A stretch of 35,945 nucleotides of DNA from Campylobacteraceae bacterium (GTDB lineage: Bacteria > Campylobacterota > Campylobacteria > Campylobacterales > JALSKU01). Shown piece after piece: positions 8,896 to 17,493 of this stretch. The notes under the pieces are model-generated. The model ran no database searches and was not told where the DNA came from. It saw only the letters and a list, made by a program, of their open reading frames with translations. The stretch covers positions 67,700-103,644 of the forward strand of contig JALWUQ010000088.1 in the NCBI GenBank assembly GCA_026993075.1, given 5' to 3'. The position numbers and the translations under genes are program-made. The first letter of the stretch is position 1, and the number at the start of each line of letters is the position of its first letter.

Positions 8896-10101
8896 TTAAT
8901 CAAAATGCAAAATATCTTTTGCCTGTATCATATCTTTGTCTCCTCTTCCTGATACATTAATGATAAGGAGAGAATTTTTCAATTTTTCTTTTTCAATTTT
9001 TTTAAGATATGCTATAGCATGGGAGCTTTCAAAAGCAGGAATAATACCCTCTTTTTGCGAAAGCCATACAAAAGCTTCAAGTGCTTCTTTATCTGTTATA
9101 CTGTCATAATAAACTTCACCCAATTCTTTCAGATAAGAATGTTCAGGGCCGATACCCGGATAGTCAAGACCCGCAGAGATGGAATAAGCTTCTTGTATCT
9201 GACCATCGCTGTCTTGCAAAAGATAACTGAGTTGGCCATGTAAAATGCCGGGGCTTCCTTTTTCAAGTGAGGCACCGTGTTTGTTAGTATCTAAGCCAAG
9301 TCCACCGGCTTCTATACCAATGCATTTCACACCATCTTCATTTAGAAAATGATTAAATATACCCATTGCATTGCTCCCACCGCCGATACAGGCAATCACA
9401 TAATCAGGTAATTTTCGTTCAGCTTTTAGTATTTGTGCTTTGGCTTCATATCCTATGATTGATTGAAAGTCTCTTACCATCATAGGATAAGGATGTGGAC
9501 CCGCAACAGTTCCAATAATATAAAAGGTATCTCTTGCATTCGTTACCCAATATCTAATAGCATCATTCATAGCATCTTTTAAAGTTTTACTTCCGCTTTT
9601 TACACTATGTACCTTGGCTCCCAAGAGTTTCATTCTAAAGACATTAAGCTCTTGCCTGTGAACATCTTTTTCACCCATAAATACTTCACATTCAAGTCCA
9701 AGAAGTGCAGCAACAGTAGCAGTTGCTACTCCATGTTGCCCGGCACCCGTTTCGGCAATAACTCTTTTTTTACCAAGTTTTTTTGCTATAAGTCCCTGGG
9801 CAATGACACTATTTATCTTATGAGCTCCCGTATGATTTAAATCTTCTCTTTTTAGATAAATTTTTGCACCGATTTCATCACTGAGATTTTGAGCATAAGT
9901 AAGAGGGGATGGTCTTCCTACATAATCTTTTAAATATTGATTAACTTCTTTCCAAAAATCCTTATCAAATCTTAAATCTTTGTAAGTTTCATTAAGACTT
10001 AAAAGTACAGGCATCAAAGTTTCAGGTACAAATCTTCCTCCAAATTTTCCAAAATGACCATTGCTATCTGGATCAAAAGATGATATTTTTGGAATATACA
10101 T
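8896..10101 (-). CDS. trpB: Tryptophan synthase beta subunit
   Basis: This 401-residue PLP enzyme condenses indole with serine to make tryptophan. The PLP lysine motif [16 protein letters not shown] lies near residue 85, the phosphate-binding [10 protein letters not shown] near 235, and the C terminus has NVSGRGDKD. The length and the N-terminal [18 protein letters not shown] mark the common TrpB1 type, which normally partners TrpA. No trpA lies within the window, so trpA must be elsewhere or absent. Its start overlaps the apt stop. Confidence 0.96.
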   Translation of the reverse strand: MYIPKISSFDPDSNGHFGKFGGRFVPETLMPVLLSLNETYKDLRFDKDFWKEVNQYLKDYVGRPSPLTYAQNLSDEIGAKIYLKREDLNHTGAHKINSVIAQGLIAKKLGKKRVIAETGAGQHGVATATVAALLGLECEVFMGEKDVHRQELNVFRMKLLGAKVHSVKSGSKTLKDAMNDAIRYWVTNARDTFYIIGTVAGPHPYPMMVRDFQSIIGYEAKAQILKAERKLPDYVIACIGGGSNAMGIFNHFLNEDGVKCIGIEAGGLGLDTNKHGASLEKGSPGILHGQLSYLLQDSDGQIQEAYSISAGLDYPGIGPEHSYLKELGEVYYDSITDKEALEAFVWLSQKEGIIPAFESSHAIAYLKKIEKEKLKNSLLIINVSGRGDKDMIQAKDILHFD

Positions 10102-10655
10102 TATGATATCTCCAAAACAGAATATATATCGGTGTGCTTATCTAACAAATCAGTACCATTTAAAAAGGTTAAATCTATAATAAAACATGCATTGCTACAA
10201 TTTGCTCCAGATTTATTGATTAAGTCTATTGCCGCTTTTGCCGTACCGCCTGTTGCAATAAGATCATCAATCAGTAAAACATTTGGATTATCATCTTTTC
10301 CATCAAATGCATCTATATGAATCTCAACTTCATCAAATCCATACTCCAATGCATATTTTTCTGAGATAGTTGTGTATGGCAGTTTTCCTTTTTTTCTAAT
10401 TGGCACAAAGCTGGATTTCAATCTATAAGCCAAAGCTGCACCAAATATAAATCCCCGACTCTCTATACCGGCAACAAACTCTATATCTTTATCTTTGTAA
10501 TAATTGTATAAATGATCAATCAAAAAAGAAAAAGCGTTGCTGTCTTTTAGGAGTGTAGTTATATCTTTAAAAACAATTCCAGGTTGAGGAAAGTCTGCTA
10601 CATCTCTAATCTTACTCAATAAATACTGTTTTTCATTATCATTTAGTAAATTCAT
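10101..10655 (-). CDS. apt: Adenine phosphoribosyltransferase
   Basis: This 184-residue purine-salvage enzyme makes AMP from adenine and PRPP in the cytoplasm. The start [16 protein letters not shown] and the substrate loop [17 protein letters not shown] are typical of Apt. The PRPP-binding motif [20 protein letters not shown] lies near residue 120. Length is normal. It lies 24 bases after the upstream coiled-coil gene and overlaps trpB by one base. Confidence 0.95.
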   Translation of the reverse strand: MNLLNDNEKQYLLSKIRDVADFPQPGIVFKDITTLLKDSNAFSFLIDHLYNYYKDKDIEFVAGIESRGFIFGAALAYRLKSSFVPIRKKGKLPYTTISEKYALEYGFDEVEIHIDAFDGKDDNPNVLLIDDLIATGGTAKAAIDLINKSGANCSNACFIIDLTFLNGTDLLDKHTDIYSVLEIS

Positions 10656-10679
10656 TTATAAACCTTTAAAATCTATATG

Positions 10680-11012
10680 TTACAATAAAGCTTCAATTTT
10701 GCCTTGCAACTCTTTTATCTTGTTTCTTAATTTATCATTCTCGATTCTTGATTGAGCATTTCTTTGTCTGAGAGATTTTATATCATTTTTAACTTTTGTA
10801 AGCTCATCGCTGAGTATATCAATATTACCTAATGCTCTTTGCAACTGAACCTGATATTTTCTCACAACTATCTCAGCATCGCCCAAAGTATTTTTTGTTA
10901 TTCTTGTCATCTTTTGTTCTCTTTTAAATAAAGAACGAAAGTAAAACATCATAACCATCAAATACAAAGCAATACATATTAAAACAGTATATACAAACCA
11001 GGTTGCAAGCAT
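10680..11012 (-). CDS. Small membrane-anchored coiled-coil protein, function unknown
   Basis: This 110-residue protein has one N-terminal transmembrane helix (about residues 6-27), a basic boundary (FKREQK) and then a long heptad-rich coiled coil from about residue 45 to the end. It should be anchored in the inner membrane by its N terminus. I do not recognise a characterised family; the architecture recalls small division- or envelope-associated proteins. It is tightly coupled to rpiB upstream (TAATG overlap), so it is part of the operon. Confidence 0.82.
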   Translation of the reverse strand: MLATWFVYTVLICIALYLMVMMFYFRSLFKREQKMTRITKNTLGDAEIVVRKYQVQLQRALGNIDILSDELTKVKNDIKSLRQRNAQSRIENDKLRNKIKELQGKIEALL

Positions 11013-11440
11013 TACAACTCTATCTTTTGAACTCTGTTGGCATGTCTGCCACCTTCAAAAGAAGTATCGCACCATGCCTTTAAAATAGAGCTTACAACTC
11101 CAAGACCCACAACCCTCTCACCAAAGCACAAAACATTTGCGTCGTTATGGGCTCTTGCCATAGTTGCAGTATATGCATCATGACAAAGAGCTGCTCTTAT
11201 ACCTTTGTGTTTGTTTGCACTCAAACTCATACCAATGCCAGTCCCACATATCAAAACACCCTGACTTCCCTTATCTTTCAAGACCGCTTCACTTAATTTA
11301 TGAGCAAAATCCGGATAGTCAACTCTTTCTTTAGAGTTTGTCCCCAAATTGACAACCTCATTACCAAAATCTTCAAGTATTTTAATAACACTGTCTTTTA
11401 TATCAAATCCGGCATGATCACATGCTATATAAAATTTCAA
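11012..11440 (-). CDS. rpiB: Ribose-5-phosphate isomerase B
   Basis: This 142-residue enzyme interconverts ribose-5-phosphate and ribulose-5-phosphate. The RpiB/LacAB fold is visible from MKFYIACDHAGFDIK, NLGTNSKERVDYPDFA, the active-site loop GVLICGTGIGMSLSANKHKG and RAHNDANVLCFGERVVG. The reactive cysteine in ICGTGIG and the histidine in CDHAG are present. Its 3' neighbour overlaps it by one base, and there are 56 bases between it and the M50 protease gene. Confidence 0.95.
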   Translation of the reverse strand: MKFYIACDHAGFDIKDSVIKILEDFGNEVVNLGTNSKERVDYPDFAHKLSEAVLKDKGSQGVLICGTGIGMSLSANKHKGIRAALCHDAYTATMARAHNDANVLCFGERVVGLGVVSSILKAWCDTSFEGGRHANRVQKIEL

Positions 11441-11496
11441 GTTAATCCTTTTTAAAAATCTTTGTCACAAATTGTCCTTATATATTATACCGAAAA

Positions 11497-12135
11497 CTAT
11501 TTTAATAATAAATCTTTTATATACATTGCCGGATAGAAAAAGAATTTTTCCAAAGGCGTTGCTATAAATATTAGCAATATTATCATTCCATATCTTTCAA
11601 TCTTGTTGTAAAAATCTGCAATTTTATGAAATCCTAATTTTCTTGAAAAAAATTCAACCGCATGCGAGCCATCAAGCGGAGGAATAGGGTAGAGATTAAA
11701 AATGCCAAGTACAACATTGTATACAATAAGCATATAGAGCAAATTACCCACAAAAGAGCTGGATATATTGAAATAAGGAAATATAAATGAAGCTGTGACT
11801 GCTAATAAAAAGTTATATGTAATGCCTGCCAAACTAACAGCTATTGCACCATTGTATCCACCATTTCTTAAAACTGTCTGCATATTGATTGGAACCGGTT
11901 TTGCCCAACCAAACATAAAAGGAGCACCTGTAAAAAAAAGTAATGCAGGTAATATAATAGTTCCTACTAAATCAATATGAACTATTGGATTTATACTAAG
12001 CCTTCCAGCATCCTTAGCAGTATTGTCACCATATTTATAAGCAACAAGACCATGCATTATCTCATGACCGATAATAGCAATCATTAAAGCTAAAATAGAA
12101 GCTATTATCTGTATATAACTCATATTTCCTATCAA
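11497..12135 (-). CDS. Site-2 protease-like M50 family membrane metalloprotease
   Basis: This 212-residue protein has about six hydrophobic segments. The zinc motif HEIMHG lies near residue 24 and the third ligand motif NLYPIPPLDGSH near residue 150; NPIVHIDLVGTIILP is also typical of the short bacterial M50B/YwhC-type proteases. Substrate unknown. The frame begins at TTG 12135, which overlaps the lepB stop as TTGA, a coupling style seen elsewhere in the window. ATG 12123 is the alternative start, with AGGA only three bases before it. Confidence 0.88.
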   Translation of the reverse strand: MIGNMSYIQIIASILALMIAIIGHEIMHGLVAYKYGDNTAKDAGRLSINPIVHIDLVGTIILPALLFFTGAPFMFGWAKPVPINMQTVLRNGGYNGAIAVSLAGITYNFLLAVTASFIFPYFNISSSFVGNLLYMLIVYNVVLGIFNLYPIPPLDGSHAVEFFSRKLGFHKIADFYNKIERYGMIILLIFIATPLEKFFFYPAMYIKDLLLK

Positions 12136-12989
12136 TTTAAACTCACAGACTTATCAATAAATTTTTTATTTAAAGAGAGTTCATTTACACTTCTTCCTAT
12201 TCTGTCCCATCTGATCTTATAGTTTTTATCCCAGGAAAAATAGATAAACCAAGGCTTTCCAACTATATCACGATATGGCACAGTTCCCCAAAATCTACTG
12301 TCATTTGAGTGGTCCCTATTATCACCCATCATAAAAAATCTTCCTTTGGGCACTTTATAATAAAAAGCATTAAAAATAAAATTTTTATTTTTTGGAAGTG
12401 AATTAATCATCATAGGTTGCATTGCAAGCTGTCCCGCGTTAAGATATAGTACCATTTCCCTAAAAAGATTTACATTAGGGTCATATTGGATTCCTGGAAA
12501 CTTAAGCATATAAGGATTCAATACCCATAATTTACCCAATATTTTATATATCCTTTGCGGAGGATAATGTTTTTTTATCCAGGCATTACCTTCAGCAAAA
12601 TGAATATATAGTTTCTTCTCTTGATATATTATTTCATCGCCACCTGTTGCGACACATCTTTTTACATAATGAACTTTTATATTTTTAGGGTACCTGAAAA
12701 CTACAATATCACCTCTTTTGGGCTTATCTCCATCAATCAAATGTCCATCTCCTCTAAAATCAGGAAGAACCTCCCATTCAAGCCAAGGTATATGAGGTAT
12801 CGGTATCCCATAGGAGAATTTCTTTACAAATAGATGATCTCCGATAAGTAAAGTTCTTTTCATAGAGCCACTTGGTATAACAAATGCCTGCGCAATGAAA
12901 AATATAACAAGTAAAACAATTATAATTGTACCTGTCCAACTATTGGAAAAATTATATAGTTTTCTTAGTTTATTATCTGATTTTTTCAA
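12132..12989 (-). CDS. lepB: Signal peptidase I
   Basis: This 285-residue inner-membrane serine protease cleaves Sec signal peptides. A single N-terminal membrane helix (about residues 18-35) is followed by box B PSGSMKRTLLIGD with the catalytic serine, box D KRGDIVVFRYP and HYVKRCVATGGDEI with the catalytic lysine, and box E MGDNRDHSNDSRFWG. Length is normal for the Gram-negative type. It lies 18 bases downstream of folD and overlaps the M50 gene. Confidence 0.97.
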   Translation of the reverse strand: MKKSDNKLRKLYNFSNSWTGTIIIVLLVIFFIAQAFVIPSGSMKRTLLIGDHLFVKKFSYGIPIPHIPWLEWEVLPDFRGDGHLIDGDKPKRGDIVVFRYPKNIKVHYVKRCVATGGDEIIYQEKKLYIHFAEGNAWIKKHYPPQRIYKILGKLWVLNPYMLKFPGIQYDPNVNLFREMVLYLNAGQLAMQPMMINSLPKNKNFIFNAFYYKVPKGRFFMMGDNRDHSNDSRFWGTVPYRDIVGKPWFIYFSWDKNYKIRWDRIGRSVNELSLNKKFIDKSVSLN

Positions 12990-13007
12990 AATGTTCCTTA
13001 TTTGTTT

Positions 13008-13844
13008 TTATAATTTTGTAGCTTTTAAAGTATTGGATAACAACATTGCGATAGTCATAGGTCCGACACCTCCTGGAACAGGTGTAATGTAGGAGCATTT
13101 TTTTGAGACATTTTCAAAATCAACATCTCCAGAAATTTTTCCATTTTCAAGCCTATTGATACCAATATCTATAACAATAGCATCATCTTTTACCATATCT
13201 TCCGTGATAAGACCGGCTTTTCCTACGCCGATTATCACAATATCTGCTCTTTTGGTATGGTTTTTCAAATTTTTAGTATAAATATGACAAATATCAACAG
13301 TTGCATTGGCATTTAGTAAAAGTGCAAGCATTGGTTTTCCAACTATATTGCTAGCTCCTACAATACAAACATTTTTTCCTTCCAAATTTATCTTGTATTC
13401 TTCAAAAATTTTCATAATTCCAAGAGGAGTACACGGTACAAAAGAATCCAAATTTAAAACAAGTCTCCCAATATTAAAAGGATGAAAACCGTCAACATCC
13501 TTTTTTGGATCTATTGCTTCAAGTATTTTTGTCTGATTTATATGTGAAGGCAGAGGAAGTTGAACCAAAATACCATTTATATTACTGTTTTCATTCATAA
13601 GTTTTATAGTATTTAAAATAGTCTCTTCTTTTATATTTTCAGGCATTTCATGAACAACTGAATAAATACCTACTTCCTTGCAAGCTTCAGCCTTTTTTCT
13701 TACATAAACTTGGCTTGCTGCATCATCACCAATCATAATAACTGCAAGACCCGGTGTTATTGAAGCTTGCTTGAAAAGATCAACTTCTTTTTTTATCTCA
13801 CTTTGAATTTCTAAAGCTAATTTTTTGCCATTTAATAAAATCAT
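13008..13844 (-). CDS. folD: Bifunctional methylenetetrahydrofolate dehydrogenase/cyclohydrolase
   Basis: This 278-residue enzyme converts 5,10-methylene-THF to 10-formyl-THF in one-carbon metabolism. Motifs include MIGDDAASQVYVRKK with the catalytic lysine, ILVQLPLPSHINQ, DVDGFHPFNIGRL, the nucleotide-binding VGASNIVGKPM and TPVPGGVGPMTIAML at the C terminus. An open frame extends further upstream to 14030, but the extra residues do not resemble FolD and overlap the divergent cytochrome gene. I therefore set the start at ATG 13844, preceded by TAAGG. It is the first gene of the minus-strand block. Confidence 0.96.
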   Translation of the reverse strand: MILLNGKKLALEIQSEIKKEVDLFKQASITPGLAVIMIGDDAASQVYVRKKAEACKEVGIYSVVHEMPENIKEETILNTIKLMNENSNINGILVQLPLPSHINQTKILEAIDPKKDVDGFHPFNIGRLVLNLDSFVPCTPLGIMKIFEEYKINLEGKNVCIVGASNIVGKPMLALLLNANATVDICHIYTKNLKNHTKRADIVIIGVGKAGLITEDMVKDDAIVIDIGINRLENGKISGDVDFENVSKKCSYITPVPGGVGPMTIAMLLSNTLKATKL

Positions 13845-13868
13845 ATAGAACCTTAAATATTTTATCGA

Positions 13869-13892
13869 TATAATACCAAAGTTGAAATTATA
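13869..13892. promoter_or_regulatory. Divergent -10 boxes between folD and the cytochrome c gene
   Basis: The 58-base gap holds TATAAT on the plus strand (13869-13874), 29 bases before the cytochrome start. It also holds TATAAT on the minus strand (read from 13892 to 13887), about 43 bases before folD. Neither has a clear -35 box. The two would launch the divergent folD and cytochrome/hemL operons. Confidence 0.4.
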
Positions 13893-13902
13893 TGAGGATA
13901 AA

Positions 13903-14253
13903 ATGAGAATTACTTTTTGGTTTTTAATGTTTGCTTTATCATTATCATTAAATGCGAATGACTCTTTTATGACAAATATGGAATATGCTAAAATGTTATA
14001 CAAAAATCCAAGAGGCATAGGGTGCAACAAATGTCATGGCGACAAAGGACAAGGAAGCACGATAGCCAAGTATAAAGAAAAGGGTATTGTAAAATATTTA
14101 AAAGCACCTGCGATTAATGATTTATCAAAAAAGGATTTTTTTAACTCTTTTAATGCAGAGCACAAAATAATGCCAAAATATTTTTTAACTTTTAGCGAAA
14201 TCAATACTTTATATTTTTATATACAAAAAAAGAAAAAAAGAGGAAAAAAATGA
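13903..14253 (+). CDS. Small monoheme periplasmic cytochrome c
   Basis: This 116-residue protein starts at ATG 13903, with GAGG (13894-13897) in front; a TTG at 13882 would add seven residues without benefit. It has a signal peptide ([18 protein letters not shown]) and one heme motif, CNKCH, followed by [10 protein letters not shown], which resembles class I c-type cytochromes. A possible distal Met ligand lies in KIMPKYF near the C terminus. It probably shuttles electrons in the periplasm; the partner is unknown. Its stop overlaps hemL (ATGA), an unusual pairing with a heme-precursor gene. Confidence 0.88.
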   Translation: MRITFWFLMFALSLSLNANDSFMTNMEYAKMLYKNPRGIGCNKCHGDKGQGSTIAKYKEKGIVKYLKAPAINDLSKKDFFNSFNAEHKIMPKYFLTFSEINTLYFYIQKKKKRGKK

Positions 14254-15536
14254 ATATAAAAAATTCAAACTTAGCTTTTCAAGAAGCAAAAAAAGTTATA
14301 CCAGGAGGTGTCGACTCACCGGTAAGAGCCTTTAAAAGCGTTGGTGGTATCCCTTTGTTTGTAGATAGAGCCAAAGGTGCATATCTGCTTGATATTGATG
14401 ATAATAAATATATAGACTTTGTTCAAAGTTGGGGTCCGCTTATATTTGGTCATTGTGATGCAGCTATAGAAGAAGCCGTTATAGAAGCAGTAAAGAAAGG
14501 GCTTAGCTTTGGGGCGCCTACAACTGTAGAAACATTGCTCGCTCAAGAAATTTGTGATATGTTTGACAATATTGATAAAATAAGGTTTGTAAGCAGTGGA
14601 ACTGAAGCGGTTATGAGTGCCATAAGACTCGCAAGGGGTTATACGAAAAAAGATGATATTGTAAAATTTGAAGGATGTTATCACGGGCATAGTGATTCAT
14701 TATTGGTGCAAGCAGGAAGCGGAGCGGTAACATTTGGTACACCAAGCTCTCCTGGAGTACCAAGTGACTTTACCAAACACACCCTTTTGGCAAAATATAA
14801 TGATATACAAAGTGTAAAAAAATGTTTTGAAACTTCAAATGATATAGCTTGTGTTATCATAGAGCCGATTGCCGGCAACATGGGGCTAGTTCCTGCAGAT
14901 ATTGAATTTTTAGATAGATTAAGAAAATTGTGTGATAAAAATGGAGCTTTATTGATATTTGATGAAGTTATGAGTGGCTTTAGAGCAAATCTCAAGGGGG
15001 CTTCTGGCATAGTAAATATTGCAGCTGATATCATCACTTTCGGTAAAGTTATCGGCGGAGGAATGCCGGTGGGCGCCTTTGCAAGCAGAAATGAAATTAT
15101 GGATAAATTAAGTCCTGACGGTCCTGTATATCAAGCAGGAACACTTAGCGGAAATCCAGTAGCTATGAGTGCAGGTTTGGCAAGCTTGAAGAAATTAAAA
15201 CAAAATCCATTAATATATAAAGAATTAGAACAAAAAGCAAATAAATTGATGAATGCTTTTCAAAAAATAGCAGAAAAAAATCATATACCATTACAAATAA
15301 ATGTCAGAGGGAGTATGTTTGGATTTTTTTTCAATGATAAAAAAGTTTTAAATTTTGATGATGCACTAAAAAGCGATACAGAAATGTTTGCTAAGTTTCA
15401 TTCTAAAATGATTGATAATGGTGTTTATTTTGCCTGCAGTCAATTTGAGACAGGATTTATATCAACTGTAATAAATGATGAAATGATAAACAAAACAATA
15501 GAAATAGCAGAAAAAATTTTTAAAGAGTTAAAGTAA
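14250..15536 (+). CDS. hemL: Glutamate-1-semialdehyde 2,1-aminomutase
   Basis: This 428-residue PLP enzyme makes 5-aminolevulinate in the C5 pathway of tetrapyrrole synthesis. Visible motifs are [16 protein letters not shown] near the start, [53 protein letters not shown] and the PLP-lysine stretch [16 protein letters not shown]. Length is typical. It is coupled to the upstream cytochrome gene and followed four bases later by a small membrane protein gene. Confidence 0.97.
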   Translation: MNIKNSNLAFQEAKKVIPGGVDSPVRAFKSVGGIPLFVDRAKGAYLLDIDDNKYIDFVQSWGPLIFGHCDAAIEEAVIEAVKKGLSFGAPTTVETLLAQEICDMFDNIDKIRFVSSGTEAVMSAIRLARGYTKKDDIVKFEGCYHGHSDSLLVQAGSGAVTFGTPSSPGVPSDFTKHTLLAKYNDIQSVKKCFETSNDIACVIIEPIAGNMGLVPADIEFLDRLRKLCDKNGALLIFDEVMSGFRANLKGASGIVNIAADIITFGKVIGGGMPVGAFASRNEIMDKLSPDGPVYQAGTLSGNPVAMSAGLASLKKLKQNPLIYKELEQKANKLMNAFQKIAEKNHIPLQINVRGSMFGFFFNDKKVLNFDDALKSDTEMFAKFHSKMIDNGVYFACSQFETGFISTVINDEMINKTIEIAEKIFKELK

Positions 15537-15540
15537 AAAT

Positions 15541-15822
15541 ATGGATAAAAAACCAAAATATGGTAAGATTATAGAAGGAGCTGAACAGTTATCGCTTGGC
15601 ATTTCAATGGTTGTTGCAGTTATCATAGGTGTAGGTATCGGTATAGGACTTAAAAATCTTTTTGGCAAAGGATGGCTGCTGTGGATAGGTGTTTTCATAG
15701 GAGTAGCAGCAGCGATACTCAATGTTTACAAAGCTTATAAAAAACAAGTAAAAGAGCTTGATAAATTAAAAGATGATGTTAGATATAAAGATTATAAGTA
15801 TGATGAAGATGATGAAGATTAG
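15541..15822 (+). CDS. AtpZ/AtpI-family small membrane protein
   Basis: This 93-residue protein has two membrane helices (about residues 17-38 and 45-62), with a glycine-rich first helix (VVAVIIGVGIGIGLKNLFG). A basic, then strongly acidic cytoplasmic tail follows (ending DEDDED). The pattern matches the AtpZ/AtpI group, linked in other bacteria to F1Fo ATPase assembly or magnesium entry, although no ATPase genes are present here. It follows hemL by four bases and overlaps the next gene. Confidence 0.78.
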   Translation: MDKKPKYGKIIEGAEQLSLGISMVVAVIIGVGIGIGLKNLFGKGWLLWIGVFIGVAAAILNVYKAYKKQVKELDKLKDDVRYKDYKYDEDDED

Positions 15823-16285
15823 AAAGCAAATTATTATTTATTTTATTTTGGATTTTATTTTGATTTTATTCTCACTGTATAAAGGTACTATGTGGCTTTT
15901 AAATACTCAGATCGCCTTTGCAAGTGCTCTTTTAATCATACTATTATCTTTTTTATCATACATTAAAAATATAAATAAACAGGTAAAAGTTTTAGCAGAC
16001 AAGATAGATGCAAGAGACTATATAGATGAACTTGATGATCCTTATGAGTTGTACAATGAAAGTGATACCAAAGAAAAGCCAAATAAGGCTAAGATTTCTG
16101 TAAAAAATTTATCAAAAAGCAGAAGTGCAGCTTTTTCACTATATAGAATTCTTGGCTATATTGTTTTAATAATCGGATTTTTAATGCTCGTAAAATTAAA
16201 AAGTATTATAATTATAGCCTATATACTTGGTATTTCCATCATCCCTTTGGGAACAATTCTTTCATCATTAACCAGTAAAAGCTAA
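15812..16285 (+). CDS. Four-helix membrane protein of unknown function
   Basis: This protein of about 157 residues starts probably at ATG 15812 (MKIRKQIIIYF...); in-frame ATGs at 15773, 15800, 15803 and 15809 are alternatives that reach further back into the preceding gene. Two hydrophobic hairpins are visible, one N-terminal and one in the last 45 residues, separated by a charged loop with an acidic stretch (DYIDELDDPYELYNESD). I do not recognise a characterised family. It is co-transcribed with hemL and the AtpZ-like gene and ends overlapping the convergent PAS gene by 4 bases. Confidence 0.78.
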   Translation: MKIRKQIIIYFILDFILILFSLYKGTMWLLNTQIAFASALLIILLSFLSYIKNINKQVKVLADKIDARDYIDELDDPYELYNESDTKEKPNKAKISVKNLSKSRSAAFSLYRILGYIVLIIGFLMLVKLKSIIIIAYILGISIIPLGTILSSLTSKS

Positions 16286-16968
16286 GTATCTACCAATGGT
16301 GATTCTATTCTTACTTTATTTTCTTTAATATTTATTGATATATTGGAAATCGAAGCAAGCTCTTTCAATAAAAAGTCATCTTTTTCATTTCGCTTATCTC
16401 CTGTAACTTCTAAAAAAAAGATAGGATATTTTTTATTTTCATATATCACATATTCTCCGGTGATTAGATTGAGTTTAGTGGTTATTGTATTTGAATTTTC
16501 ATATGAAAAAAATATTTTATTTAAGAGCTTTAAAAAAGTATCAATTTTTAAATAAATCTCAGGAAAAGTTGGATCTAATATTTTCTTATGAATTTTCTTT
16601 TTTTGAGTTGAAAAAGAACTAATTGCCAAATCGATAACAGAATATATATTTACTTTTACATTATCTTCTTTGCTTAAATTAAAAGATATTGAAGGCTTTT
16701 TATATAATTTTACACCAATTTTTTCATCATCTTTATAGCCGACTGTCAAAGCAAAAAAGCTGTACTTGCCGATATTTATATCAACTATTGTTGTTTTATA
16801 TCCAAATCCAAAATTTGCATACGATGTTATCATCTCAAATAATTCTTTATTGCTTACATCTCCTAATAAAAACTGTGCTTCACTGTTGACATATAAAATC
16901 TTCCCATCTTTGTCAAAAATAATAAAAGGATTATAATCGTGCTCACACCACTCTTCAAATAAATCCAT
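16282..16968 (-). CDS. PAS-domain protein with a degenerate kinase-like C-terminal region
   Basis: The protein has about 228 residues from ATG 16968 (GTG 16980 would add four). The N-terminal part reads NPFIIFDKDGKILYVNSEAQ, a PAS-domain opening. The C-terminal half has the general layout of a histidine kinase ATPase region: a helix resembling the N-box neighbourhood (KIDTFLKLLNKIFF) and a final NISINIKENKVRIESP like the last strands. No phosphoacceptor histidine box or G boxes are visible. It is probably a cytoplasmic sensory or signalling protein. No catalytic role is claimed. Confidence 0.75.
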   Translation of the reverse strand: MDLFEEWCEHDYNPFIIFDKDGKILYVNSEAQFLLGDVSNKELFEMITSYANFGFGYKTTIVDINIGKYSFFALTVGYKDDEKIGVKLYKKPSISFNLSKEDNVKVNIYSVIDLAISSFSTQKKKIHKKILDPTFPEIYLKIDTFLKLLNKIFFSYENSNTITTKLNLITGEYVIYENKKYPIFFLEVTGDKRNEKDDFLLKELASISNISINIKENKVRIESPLVDT

Positions 16969-16991
16969 AGGCAATCTCACTTTTTTAATGA

Positions 16992-16997
16992 TATAAT
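16992..16997 (+). promoter_or_regulatory. Probable -10 box (TATAAT) for the 17023 gene
   Basis: TATAAT lies 25 bases before the ATG at 17023, in the gap between two divergent genes. No -35 box is evident. Confidence 0.4.
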
Positions 16998-17022
16998 AGC
17001 AAATATATGGTAAAATTTTACT

Positions 17023-17493
17023 ATGAACATGTATAGATTAAGTGATAATTCCACTTTGGATAATTATATTCTTGCAAAAGAGTTAATGAATCTTGCCGGT
17101 ATTTCGCCAAATGCTTTTAGGTATTGGAAAGAATGTGTTGCTACAAAATATTATAAAAGCAGAGTAGTTTATATCCATAAAAAGTACATCCATAAAAAGT
17201 ATATCCATCTTGCAAAAGAGTGCCATTGTCTTGATGGACTTATCCAGTCAGCTTCATTTTGCAGATATACAAACCTCTCATCATCACACTTAACAAAAAG
17301 TAATAATTCTCCAATATATAATTTATTTAATATTGAAACTATAGAAAATATAAAATTTGTGAATTTAAAAAAATTTTTGCAAAAATTTCAACTCAACAGC
17401 TCATACACCATTTATATTGAAAAATGCAAGTATTTTGCACCTTTGGAAAAGAAGATAAGATTAACACAAAACCTATGTTTGGGGTATTACTGA
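17023..17493 (+). CDS. Unrecognised 156-residue protein with a helix-turn-helix-like start
   Basis: I do not recognise this protein. Residues 17-35 (LAKELMNLAGISPNAFRYW) resemble a small MerR/excisionase-like DNA-binding helix pair. Residues 51-61 contain a duplicated HKKYI motif produced by a 15-bp tandem DNA duplication (cataaaaagta type) at about 17173-17203. Several cysteines and histidines are scattered (HLAKECHCLDG), without a clean metal-binding signature. There is no signal peptide or membrane helix. It ends 21 bases inside the convergent cca gene. A ribosome binding site is weak, so its start (17023 or 17029) is uncertain. Confidence 0.68.
   Translation: MNMYRLSDNSTLDNYILAKELMNLAGISPNAFRYWKECVATKYYKSRVVYIHKKYIHKKYIHLAKECHCLDGLIQSASFCRYTNLSSSHLTKSNNSPIYNLFNIETIENIKFVNLKKFLQKFQLNSSYTIYIEKCKYFAPLEKKIRLTQNLCLGYY

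Noticed and set aside
13845-14030. N-terminal extension of folD to 14030
   Set aside because: The added residues do not resemble FolD, cover the divergent promoter region and run antisense over the cytochrome c start; ATG 13844 matches family length.
15541-15822. AtpI of an ATP synthase operon
   Set aside because: The family resemblance is to the AtpZ/AtpI group, but no atp genes are near, so only a family-level name is given.
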